Source: JBGPIT01 sp041485125 (GTDB lineage Bacteria > Desulfobacterota > Binatia > UTPRO1). From it: 6,014 nt of DNA. Below are positions 4,983-6,014 of the stretch, piece after piece. Both the position numbers and the translations under genes were made by a program. The DNA lies in assembly GCA_041485125.1 (NCBI GenBank), contig JBGPIT010000309.1, forward strand, positions 1 to 6,014. Reading direction: 5' to 3'. The notes beneath the pieces were generated by a model that saw only the letters and a list, made by a program, of their open reading frames with translations, was not told where the DNA came from and made no database searches. Position 1 is the first letter of the stretch, and every line of letters starts with the position of its first letter.

Positions 4983-5599
4983 AGCGCCTCCCTTGCCAGT
5001 ACCCCGAGCGACGAACGTAGACGCGTCATTCCGAGGCGTATCCGGGTTTTGATGGTTCCGAGGGGCTCTCCGAGGTTGGCTGCGATCTCGCTGTGGCTGA
5101 AGCCGCGGAAGTAGGCGAGCTCGATCGCCTCTCGTTGTTCCGCATTCAAGTCGCTCAGCGCATCTTGCACGCGGCGGCGGCGCTCGGCAATCGCGGTGCT
5201 CTCTTCGGGGCCGGTCTCGGTCGAGCGCGCTTCCATCACGAGCGCGAGCGGCTCGCTCTCTCGTTGCTGACTCGCGCGCGCGCGCCGACGGTCGATGGCA
5301 CGTGAACGCGCCAACGTGAGCAGCCACGCGATCGGCGCGCCGCGTGCACGGTCGTACCGCACCGCCTGACGCCACACCTGGAGGTACACGTCCATGGTGA
5401 CCTCCTCAGCGGTATGGGCGTCGGCGAGGATGCGGAGCGCGAGCCCGTGCACCAGCGCCGACGTACCGTCATAGAGCGCGGCGAGAGCCGTCTCGTCCCG
5501 GTTGGCGACGCGCTCGATCAGATCACACCAATCGGCTCCTGGGGGCCGCGCGACGGCTAGACTCTCGGTCCGCGGCACCGGGTTGCGTCCTTCTGTCAT
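4979..5599 (-). CDS. ECF-family RNA polymerase sigma factor
   Basis: This encodes 206 residues. Sigma region 2 spans about 38-107: ALYDGTSALVHGLALRIL, then DAHTAEEVTMDVYLQVWRQ (60-78, the helix binding core polymerase and the -10 element), ending RARGAPIAWLLTLARSRAIDRRR. A polar linker (about 108-142) leads to sigma region 4 (about 144-200) with LNAEQREAIELAYFRGFSHSEIAANLG and a recognition helix GTIKTRIRLGMTRLRSSL. Regions 1 and 3 are absent, as expected for ECF sigmas. Pairing with a ChrR-like cupin anti-sigma suggests the RpoE-ChrR (ECF11-like) type, though this assignment is inferred. The ATG at 5599 has GGAG six bases upstream; a GTG seven codons in (codon 8), preceded by AAGGA, is an alternative start that would not affect the domains. 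Such operons normally drive their own transcription; a candidate autoregulatory promoter lies upstream. Confidence 0.93.
   Translation of the reverse strand: MTEGRNPVPRTESLAVARPPGADWCDLIERVANRDETALAALYDGTSALVHGLALRILADAHTAEEVTMDVYLQVWRQAVRYDRARGAPIAWLLTLARSRAIDRRRARASQQRESEPLALVMEARSTETGPEESTAIAERRRRVQDALSDLNAEQREAIELAYFRGFSHSEIAANLGEPLGTIKTRIRLGMTRLRSSLGVLAREAL
4987..4994 (-). promoter_or_regulatory. Ribosome binding site of the anti-sigma gene inside the sigma gene
   Basis: AAGGGAGG on the minus strand precedes CGCT and the GTG at 4982-4980. It supports the GTG start, although the frame stays open far upstream. Its location inside the last codons of the sigma gene fits coupled translation. 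Confidence 0.7.
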
Positions 5600-5604
5600 A
5601 TACG

Positions 5605-5714
5605 GCTCCGACGGCTCGCTTGGATCTCGTGACGCCTACGGTCGTCGCTATTCGAGAGTTACGCCTCTTACACGAGGCGCCGAGCCGCTGCCATGCTCAC
5701 CGCTCCGACGGCTC
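5605..5714. repeat. 13-bp direct repeat pair upstream of the sigma gene
   Basis: GCTCCGACGGCTC occurs exactly at 5605-5617 and 5702-5714, 97 bp apart, flanking the predicted promoter and stem-loop. Exact 13-mers this close are unlikely by chance even at this GC content, so paired regulator sites or a small duplication are possible. Confidence 0.6.
5637..5662 (-). promoter_or_regulatory. Candidate ECF-type autoregulatory promoter of the sigma operon
   Basis: On the minus strand GTAAC (5662-5658), 17 bases, CGTA (5640-5637) fits the general ECF pattern of an AAC-containing -35 and a CGT-containing -10. It would give a leader of about 30 bases that includes the GGAG ribosome binding site. An alternative is AGATCC (5627-5622), 17 bases, CGTATA (5604-5599), closer to the TGATCC -35 of Rhodobacter RpoE, but it runs into the ATG and would need the downstream GTG start. 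Confidence 0.3.
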
Positions 5715-5788
5715 CCGGCATCGCCCCGTCCCTGCCTCCAGCAGAAGCCCGACGGCGAGTCGCGGATCAGGAGGTGCGCCGTTCGGCG

Positions 5789-6014
5789 TCAGGCCGCAGC
5801 CGCGAACAGTGACGGCAGTGTGTCGGCGAACAGTCGCACGAGCGCGCGCAGCGTTGCCGGGTACGGCTGCAGGTCGGCATGAATGACGCCCCACGCGCGC
5901 GTGAGGCCCGTCGGACCGAGGCGCACCGGCACGAGCGTGCCGGCCGCGATCTCGCGTCGCGCCGACCACGCCGGCAACACGGCGACGCCGAGCCGCCGCT
6001 GCGCGAGATCCTTC
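5789..6014 (-). CDS. LysR-family transcriptional regulator, C-terminal part
   Basis: Only the last 74 codons and the stop are in the window; the gene continues past the right edge. The visible residues begin KDLAQRRLGVAVLPAWSA, followed by REIAAGTLVPV, a short variable loop, and a WGVIHADLQPYPATLRALVRLFADTL helix region. This is the usual ending of the LysR effector-binding domain: a GVAVLP turn, then 'E-x-x-x-G-x-L-V', then a final helix after a Tyr-Pro. The DNA-binding N-terminus and therefore the target genes are out of view. It is transcribed in the same direction as the sigma operon but is separated from it by 189 bp. It could also be another type II periplasmic-binding-fold protein, but this ending is most typical of LysR regulators. 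Confidence 0.8.
   Translation of the reverse strand, partial: KDLAQRRLGVAVLPAWSARREIAAGTLVPVRLGPTGLTRAWGVIHADLQPYPATLRALVRLFADTLPSLFAAAA

Larger units (their letters stand above)
5600..5788 (-). other. 189-bp leader between the LysR-type regulator and sigma genes
   Basis: The stretch is noncoding and contains three structures. A 6-bp stem-loop is formed by 5662-5667 and 5674-5679. A 13-bp exact direct repeat GCTCCGACGGCTC occurs at 5605-5617 and 5702-5714, the first copy overlapping the sigma ribosome binding site. A short CGCCG/CGGCG inverted repeat lies immediately after the regulator's stop codon and has almost no loop. Confidence 0.55.

Noticed and set aside
4983..5375. N-terminal extension of the anti-sigma frame up to 5375
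   Set aside because: The extension is Arg/Ala-rich and out of frame within the sigma gene; the GTG at 4982 has a ribosome binding site, the GTGA overlap, and begins the anti-sigma domain.

Overview
The window is GC-rich bacterial chromosome with dense, well-spaced genes. The best taxonomic hint is a pair of protein types that I recall mainly from uncultured deltaproteobacteria-like lineages, especially Candidatus Binatota/Binatia and relatives. One is a small secreted Cys-rich protein with a 'GFTY-D-DLTPDG' and 'CWEATY' core; the other is a conserved 196-residue helical-repeat protein. This placement comes from memory of families and is an inference. No mobile element, CRISPR array, rRNA or tRNA was seen.

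Layout from left to right. Positions 1-254 are intergenic: two copies of a palindromic repeat and a strong GC hairpin lie just past the 3' end of a minus-strand gene. That gene (255-1529) encodes an exported DUF1329 protein, the family often annotated as 'outer membrane lipoprotein-sorting protein'. A 209-bp divergent region separates it from a plus-strand MOSC-domain (molybdenum cofactor) protein at 1739-2587. Two short plus-strand genes for exported proteins follow: a 74-residue lipoprotein with a Thr-Pro tail (2635-2859) and the 212-residue Cys-rich secreted protein (2984-3622). Converging on them is the helical-repeat protein (3668-4258, minus). Next is a minus-strand operon of an ECF sigma factor (4979-5599) and its ChrR-type zinc anti-sigma factor (4404-4982), joined by a GTGA stop/start overlap. 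The right edge holds the 3' end of a minus-strand LysR-type regulator (5789-6014).

The clearest functional unit is the sigma/anti-sigma pair. The anti-sigma protein keeps the zinc-site His/Cys cluster at its N-terminus and the four metal ligands of the ChrR cupin domain at the ChrR spacing, so a singlet-oxygen or oxidative-stress type response is a reasonable inference. Three genes have clear Shine-Dalgarno sites (DUF1329, secreted protein, anti-sigma). The lipoprotein gene instead has a near-consensus -35/-10 promoter placed so that its mRNA should start at or within a few bases of the ATG, and the helical-repeat gene may be similar. I do not see a convincing undescribed multi-gene system. 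The most interesting items are the predicted leaderless starts, the palindromic repeats at the left edge, and the structured leader upstream of the sigma factor.
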